Positions 48,183 through 58,005 of a DNA stretch of 63,228 nucleotides are shown here, piece after piece. Origin of the DNA: Rhodococcus jostii NBRC 16295 (lineage in GTDB: Bacteria; Actinomycetota; Actinomycetes; Mycobacteriales; Mycobacteriaceae); NCBI RefSeq assembly GCF_001894825.1, contig NZ_BCWY01000060.1, positions 1 to 63,228 on the forward strand. The letters run 5' to 3'. Both the position numbers and the translations under genes were made by a program. Below the pieces are notes generated by a model, which made no database searches, was not told the origin of the DNA, and saw only the letters and a program-made list of their open reading frames with translations. Position 1 is the stretch's first letter. The number at the start of each line of letters is the position of its first letter.

Positions 48183-49646
48183 ATGCTCGAGAACCCCCCG
48201 ACATCGGTTGGTACGGGCGTTCGTCGTCCAGCCTTCATCACCGCAGCACTCGCCGGTTGTGGACTCATCTGCTCCTTCATGCAGACGCTCGTGATTCCGT
48301 TGGTACCGGAGCTACCGCACCTTCTATCAACCAGTTCCGCCAACGCATCCTGGATCGTGACAGTCACCCTACTCACGGGTGCCGTATGCACCCCGATCTC
48401 CGGAAGACTCGGTGACATCGTCGGGAAGAAGCGGGTGGCGTTGCTTCTTCTTAGCGCGATAGTCCTAGGCTCGCTGCTCGCGGCAGCGGCCACAACACTC
48501 GTTCCGATGATCATCGGTCGCGCGTTCCAAGGCGCGGGACTCGGCGTGATTCCGCTTGGCATCAGCATCCTTCGCGACACCATCCCCGCCAAAAGGCTCG
48601 GGCGAGCCGTCGCACTGATGAGCTCCACGCTCGGCGTCGGCGCTGCCGCGGGCATGCCGTTGTCGGCTGTCGTCTCCCAGCACTTCGACTGGCACACCTT
48701 GTTCTGGCTTTCAGCCGGCCTGAGCGTCATCGGCATCGCTGCCATATGGATAGTGGTGCCTGCCGGCCCGCAGCACAGGAACGCGCGCTTCGACCTCCTC
48801 GGGGCTGTCGGACTCGCGGTCGGACTCAGTGGGCTCATGCTCGCTGTGTCGAAAGGAGCGGATTGGGGATGGGCCGCCCCGCCAACAATCAGTTGTGCTG
48901 TCGGTGGGCTTCTTGTCCTCCTGGGATGGAGTGTCTATCAGTGGCGAGCGAGCAGCCCGCTCGTCGACCTCCGCGTCTCCGTACGACGGCAGGTACTTCT
49001 TACGAATCTCGCTTCGGTAGCAGTCGGTTTCGGGTTGTTCACCTCGCCCGTAGTCATGCCCAAACTGCTAGAGATGCCGTCCACTACCGGAGTTGGACTC
49101 GGACAGTCCATGCTGGTCACTGGTCTTTGCATGATGCCCACCGGTCTCATCATGATGGCGATGTCCCCAGTCGCAGCTCGGGTGTCAGATGCGTATGGGC
49201 CACGCGCGTGCCTGCTCCTCGGAATCATCACCATCACGGCCGGATACAGCCTTGCCCTGCTGCTCATGACCCAGACGTGGCACACCGTGCTGGTCGGTTG
49301 TTTCATCGGGGTAGGGATCGGATTCGCCTACGCTGCCATGCCAACCCTGATCATGCAATCCGTTCCCGAAAGCGAGACTGCCGCCGCAAATGGACTCAAC
49401 ACCTTGATGCGATCAATTGGCACCTCGGCTGCCAGCGCAGTAATCACAGTCATACTCGCCCAGGACGTCGTCACGGTGAATGGACACGACTACACCACGA
49501 CCACGGGCTTCCGTCTCGCATTCGCAACTGCCGGAATCGCCAGTGCCGTCGCGCTGATCATTGCCTGGGCCATCCCACGACCTCACCGAACCGATGTCGA
49601 CGCCCGCACGCCTGCGGAAGACCGGACGAGTATATCGACCACCTGA
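48183..49646 (+). CDS. MFS transporter, DHA2-like (14 transmembrane segments)
   Basis: A 487-residue membrane protein of the major facilitator superfamily. Hydrophobic segments fit about 14 helices. The loop 2-3 motif reads GRLGDIVGKKRV, and the motif C-like stretch is LGVGAAAGMPLSAVV. The DHA2 group usually exports drugs or metabolites by proton antiport; some members take up aromatic acids. The ATG at 48183 has only a weak RBS. It is transcribed alone under operator site 13. Given the cluster, it may move the growth substrate or a toxic intermediate, but direction is not readable. Confidence 0.9.
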   Translation: MLENPPTSVGTGVRRPAFITAALAGCGLICSFMQTLVIPLVPELPHLLSTSSANASWIVTVTLLTGAVCTPISGRLGDIVGKKRVALLLLSAIVLGSLLAAAATTLVPMIIGRAFQGAGLGVIPLGISILRDTIPAKRLGRAVALMSSTLGVGAAAGMPLSAVVSQHFDWHTLFWLSAGLSVIGIAAIWIVVPAGPQHRNARFDLLGAVGLAVGLSGLMLAVSKGADWGWAAPPTISCAVGGLLVLLGWSVYQWRASSPLVDLRVSVRRQVLLTNLASVAVGFGLFTSPVVMPKLLEMPSTTGVGLGQSMLVTGLCMMPTGLIMMAMSPVAARVSDAYGPRACLLLGIITITAGYSLALLLMTQTWHTVLVGCFIGVGIGFAYAAMPTLIMQSVPESETAAANGLNTLMRSIGTSAASAVITVILAQDVVTVNGHDYTTTTGFRLAFATAGIASAVALIIAWAIPRPHRTDVDARTPAEDRTSISTT

Positions 49647-50144
49647 TCTGATCCAGCCTGCGCGGTCGCGAACCAGCTGAGTCGGCGGCCCTTCCGTGTT
49701 GATCTGTCCCCGCTGCAACGCCGACCGCGCACGGCGGTATCTGATAACTGAGATCGTGACGACGGCCTCAACACACTGATGCTGCATTTCTCCACATCAG
49801 CTGCGGGCGTTGAATTTTGCCTATCCTCGGGCACTACATGGTCGTGTAGGCGGCCGCGAGTACACCACCACATCTGCATTCCAATCCTTGCTGCAGGACT
49901 GGCAGCAATCCATGCGCTCGCCCTGGCCTGGGTCATCCTGCGGAGAGCCACTGCAACTCCAGCAGAAATCACAGCAGCCGCCAACGGCAATGCCGTGCGG
50001 CCGCGGGCTGATGGCAAGCGGACCAGGCGCAGCACGCGGGAACGTCGGACGCCTCAATGCGATCCAAACGGCAAGCCCCACCTACCGGTGTGCGCCGCAT
50101 CCCCAACCTCGGATGCGGCGCACACCAGCAGCTTCGGCCCCGTG
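49647..50144. other. Intergenic region between convergent MFS genes
   Basis: Contains the hairpin at 50087-50126; the remainder of these 498 bases shows no supported gene. Confidence 0.55.
50087..50126 (-). terminator. 16-bp stem hairpin, terminator of the minus-strand MFS gene
   Basis: GGTGTGCGCCGCATCC (50087-50102) pairs exactly with 50111-50126 around an eight-base loop, 19 bases after the stop of the minus-strand gene. Confidence 0.8.
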
Positions 50145-51626
50145 TCATAGGTAGTCGGCTGGTGAATCTCTCAGCAGAACTATGCCTTCGGAGTCCGCCC
50201 CCGAATGCACCTGCTTCAACGGATCGACCGCGTCTCGGATGGTCGCGCGCCGCGCCGCCGCGGTGCACAGTCCCGCCGCGAGCACAGTCACGATGGCAAA
50301 CACACTCATGAATCGGATCCCGTCCAGTCCGAAAGATCCTTCGACTCCGGGAAACAGACCATTCGCCAGACTGATCGGCACCGTCGCAAACACCGACTGC
50401 ATCATCGTCGCCACCGTCATGTAGAGCGCGGCGGTCGACGCCTGACGATCGGGGGCCGCCCCAGAGAGCAGGAAGTTGATCATCGTGGCGAAGAATCCGC
50501 CCACAGCCAGTCCTGCACTGAGATGGATGGCACCGAACAGCGGGAGAGAACCGACGGCGAGCAATAGGGCCGCCGAACTGATCAACAAAACGACGGTAAG
50601 GATCGACTGGACGATCCCGAAGGAGTACCGACGTACGGCCCGGACCGGCACCACACCACCAACGAAGAAACCGAAGAAGAACAAGCACTGCACGAATGCG
50701 TATTGCGTTGCGTTCAAACCGAAACCGAACCCGCGTTCAGAGCCACTCTCGGCGACGAGCGCCGAGATGATGAGAAACAGCGTTCCGGTGCCGGCGATGA
50801 GCCCCCCGGCGGCCATCCTGTTTGCAACCCGTCGATCTGCGAGGATTCGGATATCGATCAACGGATCTGCCTTCTTCGTAGCCGACAGAATCCACCCGAC
50901 TCCGAGACAGACACCTACCACAATCAACGCGACCACCAACGGCGACGTCCAACCCACCGTCGCCCCCAAGCTGACGCCGGCCAGAAGTGACGCGACCGCG
51001 GATCCGAGCAGGAATGCTCCAACGAAGTCGACAGAACCTTCCTTTGCCACTGGCGACTCGGGCACCACAAGGAGGAGGACCACCCCCGCGGCTGCGACCA
51101 CCACAGCGAGCGCGAGGAACACGCCTTGGTACCCGTGGCTGTCCATCAGCGGCCCGGTGACGAACGGAACGAGCGAGCCGGGCAATCCAGCCCCGGTCAC
51201 GGCCAACCCGACCGCCACCGGGGCGATCTTCGCAGGGAACGACTCACGGACGATCGCGGCCCCCAGTACGCAGCAAACGATGAGGGTGCCCTGCATTGCT
51301 CGACCGACCAGCAGCAACGAGAAGGTCGGCGCGACGGCAACGAGAAGGGATCCGAGACCTCCGCTCAACAGCGCAATCGCAGCTAGTCGGCGCTTTCCGT
51401 ACAGGTCGGACAGTCGCGCAAAGAGCGGACACAGGACGGCAGACGCGAGTAGCTCGCTGGTGACGAACCATGAACCTTGATTCGTGTCGAACTCACGGTC
51501 GATGACGGGCAGGGACTGCGGACCGAGGATGATGGTGGCGATAGAGGCGACTTGACTTGCGATGAGGGTCAGCACGATGACGACGCGGCGGAGCGTCCAC
51601 TCATCGGAGTGTGTCGTCTGGAGCAT
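50145..51626 (-). CDS. MFS transporter (DHA2-like)
   Basis: A 493-residue membrane protein of the major facilitator superfamily with about 14 hydrophobic segments. The loop 2-3 motif is ARLSDLYGKRRLAAI and there is a motif C-like GLAVTGAGLPGSLVPF. The ATG at 51626 follows AGGGAA at a rather long spacing. It lies 185 bases after the mycofactocin-type SDR gene on the same strand and may share its promoter and operator site 14. It is only distantly similar to the MFS protein at 48183. Substrate and direction are unknown. Confidence 0.9.
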   Translation of the reverse strand: MLQTTHSDEWTLRRVVIVLTLIASQVASIATIILGPQSLPVIDREFDTNQGSWFVTSELLASAVLCPLFARLSDLYGKRRLAAIALLSGGLGSLLVAVAPTFSLLLVGRAMQGTLIVCCVLGAAIVRESFPAKIAPVAVGLAVTGAGLPGSLVPFVTGPLMDSHGYQGVFLALAVVVAAAGVVLLLVVPESPVAKEGSVDFVGAFLLGSAVASLLAGVSLGATVGWTSPLVVALIVVGVCLGVGWILSATKKADPLIDIRILADRRVANRMAAGGLIAGTGTLFLIISALVAESGSERGFGFGLNATQYAFVQCLFFFGFFVGGVVPVRAVRRYSFGIVQSILTVVLLISSAALLLAVGSLPLFGAIHLSAGLAVGGFFATMINFLLSGAAPDRQASTAALYMTVATMMQSVFATVPISLANGLFPGVEGSFGLDGIRFMSVFAIVTVLAAGLCTAAARRATIRDAVDPLKQVHSGADSEGIVLLRDSPADYL

Positions 51627-51811
51627 GGGTTTGTATTCCCTACATGTGTGTCCGAGGCTTGCTCGGAGGGATCTGATCGCGGGCTATCGCACTCAGCAAA
51701 CGCACCGGGCCCGCTCACGGCCGCTGATGGACTCTCGCGCCCCGTCCGCTCGAGTGCGGAATCCGGGTCGCCGAACAGGACGTTCCTGTTCAGCTAGGTA
51801 TACGACGAAAG

Positions 51812-52648
51812 TCAGCGGAGATTGGCTCCGGCGTCGATGCGCATCTCGCTGCCGGTGTAGAAACTCGATTCATCCGAACACAGCCATGCCACAGCGTTGG
51901 CGATGTCCTCCGGATCGACGGCGTTGACCGGGATAGCATTGACCAGGGTCGCGATGTCCTCCGGATCCGCCGTCGCGAATCGGTCCCGAACCATCTCGTT
52001 TTCGATCATTGGGGTGTTGACACCGGTTGGATGTACTACATTTACCCGAATTCGTTGATAGGCAAGAAGACTGGCGTAATTCTGAGCTAGGTTGACCAGC
52101 GCTGCCTTCGCCGCACTATAGCCCAGCAGACCCAATGAATGCGCTCCGAACGTGCGCATTTGCGGTTTGACCGCAGCCATCGACCCGGTGATGACGATGG
52201 AGCCGCCGTCGCCCTGCTCAACCAGCGTCGGGTACACGGTCTCGACAGTGTTGAGCACCCCGGTCAGCAGGACATCCAGACAGTCCTGCCACGCCTGCAT
52301 GGTGTTCGACTCGGAACCCCACACCGGCATGACGCCCGCATTGGCAACGACGAAGTCGAGGCGACCGAACGTCGCGAGCCCCTCATCCAGGACCGCCCTC
52401 AGCGACGCGCGGTTCCGAACGTCACCACGGACCGCGATAATGCGGCGGTCACATCCTTCGACCAACTTGATCGTCTCGTCCAAGTCGCTCGGAGTGCTCA
52501 TCGGGTAGTCGACGGTCTCGATCTGATCACACAGATCGAGACCGATAATGTCCGCACCCTCGCTCGCGAGTCGGACCGCGTGTGCGCGGCCCTGTCCGCG
52601 GGCCAGTCCCGTGATGAATGCGACCTTACCGTCGAACCTACCCACCAT
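51812..52648 (-). CDS. Mycofactocin-type SDR oxidoreductase (carveol dehydrogenase-like)
   Basis: A 278-residue SDR of the mycofactocin-linked subgroup: ITGLARGQGRAHAVRLASEGA, then IIGLDLCDQIETVDYPM. It has the subgroup insertion, FVVANAGVMPVWG, Ser in IVITGSMAAVK, Tyr/Lys in YSAAKAALVN, and NVVHPTGVNTPMI, which is shared almost exactly with the SDR at 20436. The ATG at 52648 has GAGAGG seven bases upstream; the open frame reaches 53350, but the extension is not family-like. It likely oxidises a secondary alcohol with a tightly held nicotinamide. Operator site 14 lies 118 bases upstream. Confidence 0.9.
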   Translation of the reverse strand: MVGRFDGKVAFITGLARGQGRAHAVRLASEGADIIGLDLCDQIETVDYPMSTPSDLDETIKLVEGCDRRIIAVRGDVRNRASLRAVLDEGLATFGRLDFVVANAGVMPVWGSESNTMQAWQDCLDVLLTGVLNTVETVYPTLVEQGDGGSIVITGSMAAVKPQMRTFGAHSLGLLGYSAAKAALVNLAQNYASLLAYQRIRVNVVHPTGVNTPMIENEMVRDRFATADPEDIATLVNAIPVNAVDPEDIANAVAWLCSDESSFYTGSEMRIDAGANLR

Positions 52649-53529
52649 GATTGAGCCTCTCTGATAACGCGATTGGCGCTCGGATCCCATGCGGGGCCAA
52701 GCGCAACCAACCAAGGTCAGGATGCGCCCGACCTCTCGACACGAGACAACTCCCGACCCGTGATTGTGTACATTTTTGAATGTAGCACTCTCTTTAGTGA
52801 TGTCAAGCACAGCAAATCGTAGGATTGGCTCGGGCCGACGACCCCCGCAGATGGCCTTCGGCCGTACACCGCCGTAGTACGTGCTCCGGCGAGGCCGTGA
52901 CGTCCGCGGTGAGCGACGGTTACAGCACCAACGGGGCACTACTCGGCCCGAGCACCACGAGACGATAGCCTCAACGAGGCGGCTCGACTGCGGTTCGCAT
53001 GCCCGAAAAGCCCTTGCCGGCTGCGGGCGAAAAGTGAGCCGCTGGTTCCGGCCGAAAAGCGCGCACCCTCCGACGACTGGAGCGTGACCACTGTGGCGGA
53101 CTGGGCGTTGATCCGAATCTCGCCGGCACTTTGGTACTGCAACGACAGTATGTGATGTCGGTGTTTGTAGTGGCCGGCTCGGGCCCCGGCCTGGCTGGCG
53201 CGGCGTCAGTTCGACAGTGCCAGACGTGGACGAGGGCGTGTCGCACCGGGCAGGCGACGAAAGGTTCCCTGAAACCAACGGGAAGAATGACCATCGATCG
53301 GCGAGGCGGTGTAGGGATGCGGACCTAGCGGCGCGTGACGACTCGACCACTGCACAACCGACCGCTGGGTCTCTTGCACCGTGGGGTCAGTTCATCGAAC
53401 TGACGTGTTCTACGGATCGATATCACCTCACATCTGCCGGACTCGCGTGAACGGCGATACTCTGTTCAGGTAGGCCAAATCGCCGAGATGATTCCAGGTG
53501 ATGCACTTACGCGTGCACTAACACGATGA
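52649..53529. other. Long stretch without a supported gene, possible gene remnant
   Basis: Operator site 14 lies at its start. The remainder holds no gene I can support. Around 53150-53200 the plus strand encodes VFVVAGSGPGLAGAA, which resembles an FAD-binding motif, but it is not in a sustained frame, so a decayed flavoprotein gene is possible. Confidence 0.4.
52766..52784 (+). promoter_or_regulatory. Putative FCD-GntR operator, site 14
   Basis: GTGTACATTTTTGAATGTA has TACA-N8-TGTA symmetry and the same ACATTTTTG centre as other sites. It lies 118 bases upstream of the SDR start. Confidence 0.5.
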
Positions 53530-56500
53530 ATGCAGCAGTCGATGACCGAGGATGATCCGCTCACCACGCAGCAGTGTCACGTTCCGACAACCGCCGAAGA
53601 GCTCGAGGCGGTCGGGTTTACCGATGCCCAGGAAATCGGGCGTGGCGGCTTCGGGGTTGTCTATCGGTGCCCGCAGCCAGATCTCGACCGCACCGTGGCG
53701 GTGAAGGTGCTCACTACCGATCTTAGCGATGAACACCGCGCGCGCTTCTTCCGCGAGCAACGCGCGTTGGGTCGGCTGACCGGCCACCCCAACGTGGTGA
53801 CGATCCTGCAAGTTGGCACTACCGGTAGTGGGCGCCCCTACATCGTGATGCAGTACCTCCCGCGAGATTCTCTCGACATCAATCTAAGGAAACACGGCCC
53901 TCTTACTTCCGAGCAGGCGTTGCGGATGGGAATAAGGCTGGCCGGCGCTTTGGAGAGCTCCCATCGTCTCGGCGTCCTACACCGCGATGTCAAGCCCGCG
54001 AATGTCCTCGCCAACGAGTACGACGAACCAGTCTTGACCGACTTCGGCATTGCCCACATAACTGGTGGATTCGAAACCGCGACTGGCACCATCACCGGGT
54101 CGCCGGCGTTCGCTGCTCCGGAAGTGCTCAAAGGGGATCCCCCAAGCCCCGCTTCCGACATCTACGGCCTCGGTGCCACACTATTCAGCGCACTGACTGG
54201 CCACGCCGCCTTCGAACGTCACAGCGGTGAGCAGGTAGTGGCACAGTTCCTCCGAATTGCGACACAGCCACCACCCAATTTGCGCGAACACGGACTCCCC
54301 GAAGACATCACCGAGGTAATCGAGCGTGCAATGTCGACCGATCCCCAGCAGCGTCCCACTACCGCTGCAGAGTTCGGTGATGAACTGCGGACGATCCAGC
54401 TTCGAAACAATATTGCTGTCGACGACATGGTGCTTCCCTCATCGGAGCGGAGTCGGCTGCGGGAACGGAACGCGGACTCCCACTCACAGGATCATGCACC
54501 GCTCCAAGAACAATCATCGCCGCAACATGCCGTGCGGGTCTCCAAAGGAAATTTGCCCGCGGAACTCACAAGTTTCGTTGGCCGCAGACACGAGCTTTCC
54601 GAGACTAAGAGACTCCTTGCAACGAGTCGCATCGTTACACTGACGGGAATCGGCGGTGTAGGCAAGACCCGCCTGGCATTGCGCGTGGCTGAAACTATTC
54701 AACGAGCCTTTCCGGACGGTGTCTGGCTCGTCGAGTTGGGTGAGTTGCAGAACGCATCACTACTGACGGAAGTGGTCGCTTCGGCACTAAACCTGCGGAG
54801 CGACTCGGCGCGACCTGTTTATGACGTCCTGACAGGGTTTGTAGCATCTCGCGAGCTACTACTTGTGCTCGACAACTGCGAGCAGATCGTGGACGCTGTA
54901 TCGAAGCTTGCTGAGAACCTACTGCGGGAATGCCCACGGCTGAAAATTCTAGGCACCAGTCGCGAGAGGCTCGGAATCGGCGGCGAAACGGTGATGCAAG
55001 TACCGCCTCTCACCGCACCCGAAACAGATCGAGCGCCTTCACTGCAGGGACTACCGCGTTACGACTCGATAAGGTTGTTTGCCGACCGCGCGGCCACTGC
55101 CATCCCGACGTTCGAACTAAACGAAGCCAACAAGGACGTAGTCGGACAGATTTGCCAGCGGCTGGAAGGGCTACCACTCCCAATTGAGTTGGCAGCAGCC
55201 CGCCTTCGGTCAATGTCTCCAGAACAGATCCTGCAGCGGCTGACTGACCGATATTCACTGCTAACTCGAGGAAGCCGCACGGCGCCATCACGTCAGCAGA
55301 CGCTAAGGCTCAGCGTTGACTGGAGCTTCGAACTGTGCACCGAGCTCGAGCAACGCGCGTGGGCGCGCGCGTCAGTATTTGCGAGAGGCTTTGAACTCGA
55401 TGCGGCAGAATACGTCTGCGGCTCGGGCTTGACCTCCGAGGAGTCGATAGATTTGGTCTCCTCTTTAGTAGACAAGTCAATCTTCATCAGGGAAGAGTCT
55501 GCTGGCGGAGTTCGGTTCCGCATACTTGAGACGCTCAGTGAATACGGGCGTGAAAAACTCACACAGATAGGCGAATACACGGTCCAACGAGAATTACATC
55601 GAGACTGGTATGAGCAGCTGTCCGTGAAAGCTGAATCTGAATGGATCAGCGCCCAACAGCTCAGATGGATCTCACGGCTTGAGCGAGAACAGCCCAATCT
55701 TCGAGAAGCGCTTGAATTCAGCGAATCACAGGGTTCGGACAAGGGCCTTCGCATTGCCGTCGCACTCTTTCACTTCTGGCATGTTCGCGGTCTCTACAGT
55801 GAGGGTCGACAATGGCTCAACCGTCTACTGGCAGTAAGCATCGATGCGCCCCTTGTCGACCGTGTCACGGCGCTTTGCGCCGACAGCATGCTTGCCGGCG
55901 ACCAAGGTGACCGGACAACTGCGGCAGCCCTAATACATGAGGGGCGCAAACTTACCGCTCATACTCCTGACCCAGTGACGCACGCCTTGGTCGACCTCGC
56001 CGATGGATCTCTCGCGCTCTTCAGCGGAGATCCTTCTAAAGCACGCCCACTGCTTGAAGAGGCCGCTGATGCATTCGACGATCCGAAAGATCTCTCTTTT
56101 CGGATCCGCGCGCTCCATATGCTCGGAATCGCCTACCAACAGCTCGGTGAAGTGGACCGCGCACTCGAGTGGCAAGAGCGTGTACGCGTGACTACGCAAG
56201 CACACGGCGAGGTCGTGTACCAGTCTTACGCACTGTGGTGGATGGCATTTGCCACGTGGCGCCGCGGCGACAGATCGACTGCGATACGGTTGCTCGAACA
56301 GGGCTTGCAACTGATACGGCAGGCAAGAAGCCCGAGTAGTGTCGCCACTTCCCTCGAATTGCTGGCCTGGATTGTGTCTGAGGATAAGTCCGACCACCGA
56401 CGCGCCGTTGTCTTGATGGGGGCTGCTGAGGAACTGGCGTACTCCGTAGGTTCCGCGCCAGTTGTGTTTCAGGATTTGCGGCGCATCCATCACGCCAATT

Positions 56501-56838
56501 GGGAGCTGGCGACGCGTAATACACTTGGAAAGCAAAACTTCGACACCTCCTTTAGAGAAGGACACGCACTCGATCTCGACGCGGCCGTTGCCTTGGCTCT
56601 CGGCGAGGAAGTCCCCAACGCACCTCGAACGGTTACCGACTCGTTGCGGATTCTGACTAAACGAGAGCGCCAAGTCGCGGAGCTGGTCGCCGAAGGACTA
56701 ACCAACAGAGCAATCGCTGCCCGACTGGTTATTTCGCCCCGCACCGCACAAGGCCACGTCGAACACGTACTTACAAAGCTCGGATTCACGTCGCGGACAC
56801 AGATCGCTGCGTGGGTAATTGAACAGGCACATCAGTGA
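53530..56838 (+). CDS. Ser/Thr protein kinase-ATPase-LuxR regulator (PknK-like)
   Basis: A 1102-residue signalling protein with three parts. A eukaryotic-type kinase domain spans about 30-290: glycine loop IGRGGFGVVY (37-46), Lys59 in VAVKV, HRDVKPAN with Asp153, DFG 171-173, and APE about 196-198. A MalT/AfsR-like ATPase follows with FVGRRHEL (about 350), P-loop GIGGVGKT (373-380) and Walker B LLLVLDNCE, then TPR-like helices. The C-terminus is a LuxR HTH (LTKRERQVAELVAEGLTNRAIAARL). Length and order match M. tuberculosis PknK. It is cytoplasmic, since no membrane helix is seen. The start has no clear RBS; Met5 (53542) is an alternative. A convergent paralogue is at 62197. Confidence 0.92.
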   Translation: MQQSMTEDDPLTTQQCHVPTTAEELEAVGFTDAQEIGRGGFGVVYRCPQPDLDRTVAVKVLTTDLSDEHRARFFREQRALGRLTGHPNVVTILQVGTTGSGRPYIVMQYLPRDSLDINLRKHGPLTSEQALRMGIRLAGALESSHRLGVLHRDVKPANVLANEYDEPVLTDFGIAHITGGFETATGTITGSPAFAAPEVLKGDPPSPASDIYGLGATLFSALTGHAAFERHSGEQVVAQFLRIATQPPPNLREHGLPEDITEVIERAMSTDPQQRPTTAAEFGDELRTIQLRNNIAVDDMVLPSSERSRLRERNADSHSQDHAPLQEQSSPQHAVRVSKGNLPAELTSFVGRRHELSETKRLLATSRIVTLTGIGGVGKTRLALRVAETIQRAFPDGVWLVELGELQNASLLTEVVASALNLRSDSARPVYDVLTGFVASRELLLVLDNCEQIVDAVSKLAENLLRECPRLKILGTSRERLGIGGETVMQVPPLTAPETDRAPSLQGLPRYDSIRLFADRAATAIPTFELNEANKDVVGQICQRLEGLPLPIELAAARLRSMSPEQILQRLTDRYSLLTRGSRTAPSRQQTLRLSVDWSFELCTELEQRAWARASVFARGFELDAAEYVCGSGLTSEESIDLVSSLVDKSIFIREESAGGVRFRILETLSEYGREKLTQIGEYTVQRELHRDWYEQLSVKAESEWISAQQLRWISRLEREQPNLREALEFSESQGSDKGLRIAVALFHFWHVRGLYSEGRQWLNRLLAVSIDAPLVDRVTALCADSMLAGDQGDRTTAAALIHEGRKLTAHTPDPVTHALVDLADGSLALFSGDPSKARPLLEEAADAFDDPKDLSFRIRALHMLGIAYQQLGEVDRALEWQERVRVTTQAHGEVVYQSYALWWMAFATWRRGDRSTAIRLLEQGLQLIRQARSPSSVATSLELLAWIVSEDKSDHRRAVVLMGAAEELAYSVGSAPVVFQDLRRIHHANWELATRNTLGKQNFDTSFREGHALDLDAAVALALGEEVPNAPRTVTDSLRILTKRERQVAELVAEGLTNRAIAARLVISPRTAQGHVEHVLTKLGFTSRTQIAAWVIEQAHQ

Positions 56839-58005
56839 TTGGAGCAGCCACGTTTGCTGAATCGCCGACCTTCCGGCAGTTCCCGGAATCCGAGGTGCCG
56901 CCAGCGATACAACACGTGCCGCGGAATGCATTTCACCCGAGACCAGTTCCTTCCTAAACCGCACGATGCTGTCTGAGTCCGCCTTCGACTCGGACAATGG
57001 GGTTCTCCTTGGAAGGTAGGCATCGTGAACCCTGGAATGATCAATTCAAGCACTCGACCACCCATCACGGATCAACTGCGCAAGTGCCGTTCCCCTTGCC
57101 CTGGCCCTCATGAAGCGCGACTGTGAACCCGACTGCGGCGACGACCGAGGTGAAAGCACCGACGGTGTCGGACGTGCGCGTCTTGCGCACTTATGCTCCG
57201 GCCCAACGTAATTCGCATGCTGAGCAAACGATGCGGTGTCGCCCTCAACCTGTAGACGAGACATTCAGGTCGTCGACGCAGACCGTCCTTCTTGGGTCCC
57301 ACCCGCAGTATTCGACACCACCCTCGGACGGGCGATGCGGTGTCAGTGGGCGTGGCGGAAGGCTTGTACGATCTCGGCACGGATCCGGCGTCGAGAGGGC
57401 CTCTCGTAGCATCGATTGCCTTTATCAATCGCAACAAGAGATGCCAGAAGTAGCCGTTTGCAGGCGGCGCGGCATCGTTGATGACCGAGTTACCAATCGC
57501 GACCCTTTTGTAGGAGGTGGGGTTGCGGTGTGTGAGTATGCGGATAGTGCGCCAGTTCCTGCGCAACAACTACAGCGTCGACGGTGCGCATTACAACCAC
57601 CCTATGGGTTCCACAACACCACCGCGATCGTGGCCGACCTCGGATACACCATACCCACCCTCTGGCTCATTGTCGGATTCCTCAGTCATCACCGAGCAAT
57701 ACCCCCTCGACTGCGCAGGCAAATACTTCACCGCTCAGGCGATCGTGATCGGACACGCCAACCACCCGCCGTCACCCACGCCCTACCCCAACTGCTCGAC
57801 ATCATCAAAGGAACACATGCTGTCCCTTGTCACCCTGAACGACGTGCTCATTGCGCCCCGGTAGCGGCCCGACGCGGCCGACCAGCTCTACCGGCCGGTC
57901 CCGACCGGCGAACTAACGGAGAAGACCGCAAAGCAGATTTCCGCCTCGGGTACTGGCTGAGCACCCAGGCGGCGCTGCCGCTCTCGCGCACGCCCCTGTG
58001 ATTCA
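56839..58005. other. Decayed region without a supported gene
   Basis: No frame in these about 1170 bases has a recognisable domain. The 292-codon plus-strand frame at 57123-58001 is Arg/Pro-rich and lacks an RBS. Near 57600-57690 a short frame gives TTAIVADLGYTIPTLWLIVGF, a plausible membrane segment out of context, so a degraded membrane protein is possible. Confidence 0.45.

Noticed and set aside
48746..49651. 301-codon plus-strand open frame inside the MFS gene
   Set aside because: It is an out-of-frame Arg-rich shadow of the transporter at 48183.
50476..51480. 334-codon plus-strand open frame opposite an MFS gene
   Set aside because: It is a Thr/Pro/Ala-rich shadow of a clearly conserved membrane transporter on the minus strand.
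52649..53350. N-terminal extension of the mycofactocin-type SDR to 53350
   Set aside because: The extension is low-complexity and outside the SDR fold; the ATG at 52648 has an RBS and gives the normal length.
57123..58001. 292-codon plus-strand open frame
   Set aside because: No domain, no RBS, and it runs into the uppP remnant on the other strand.
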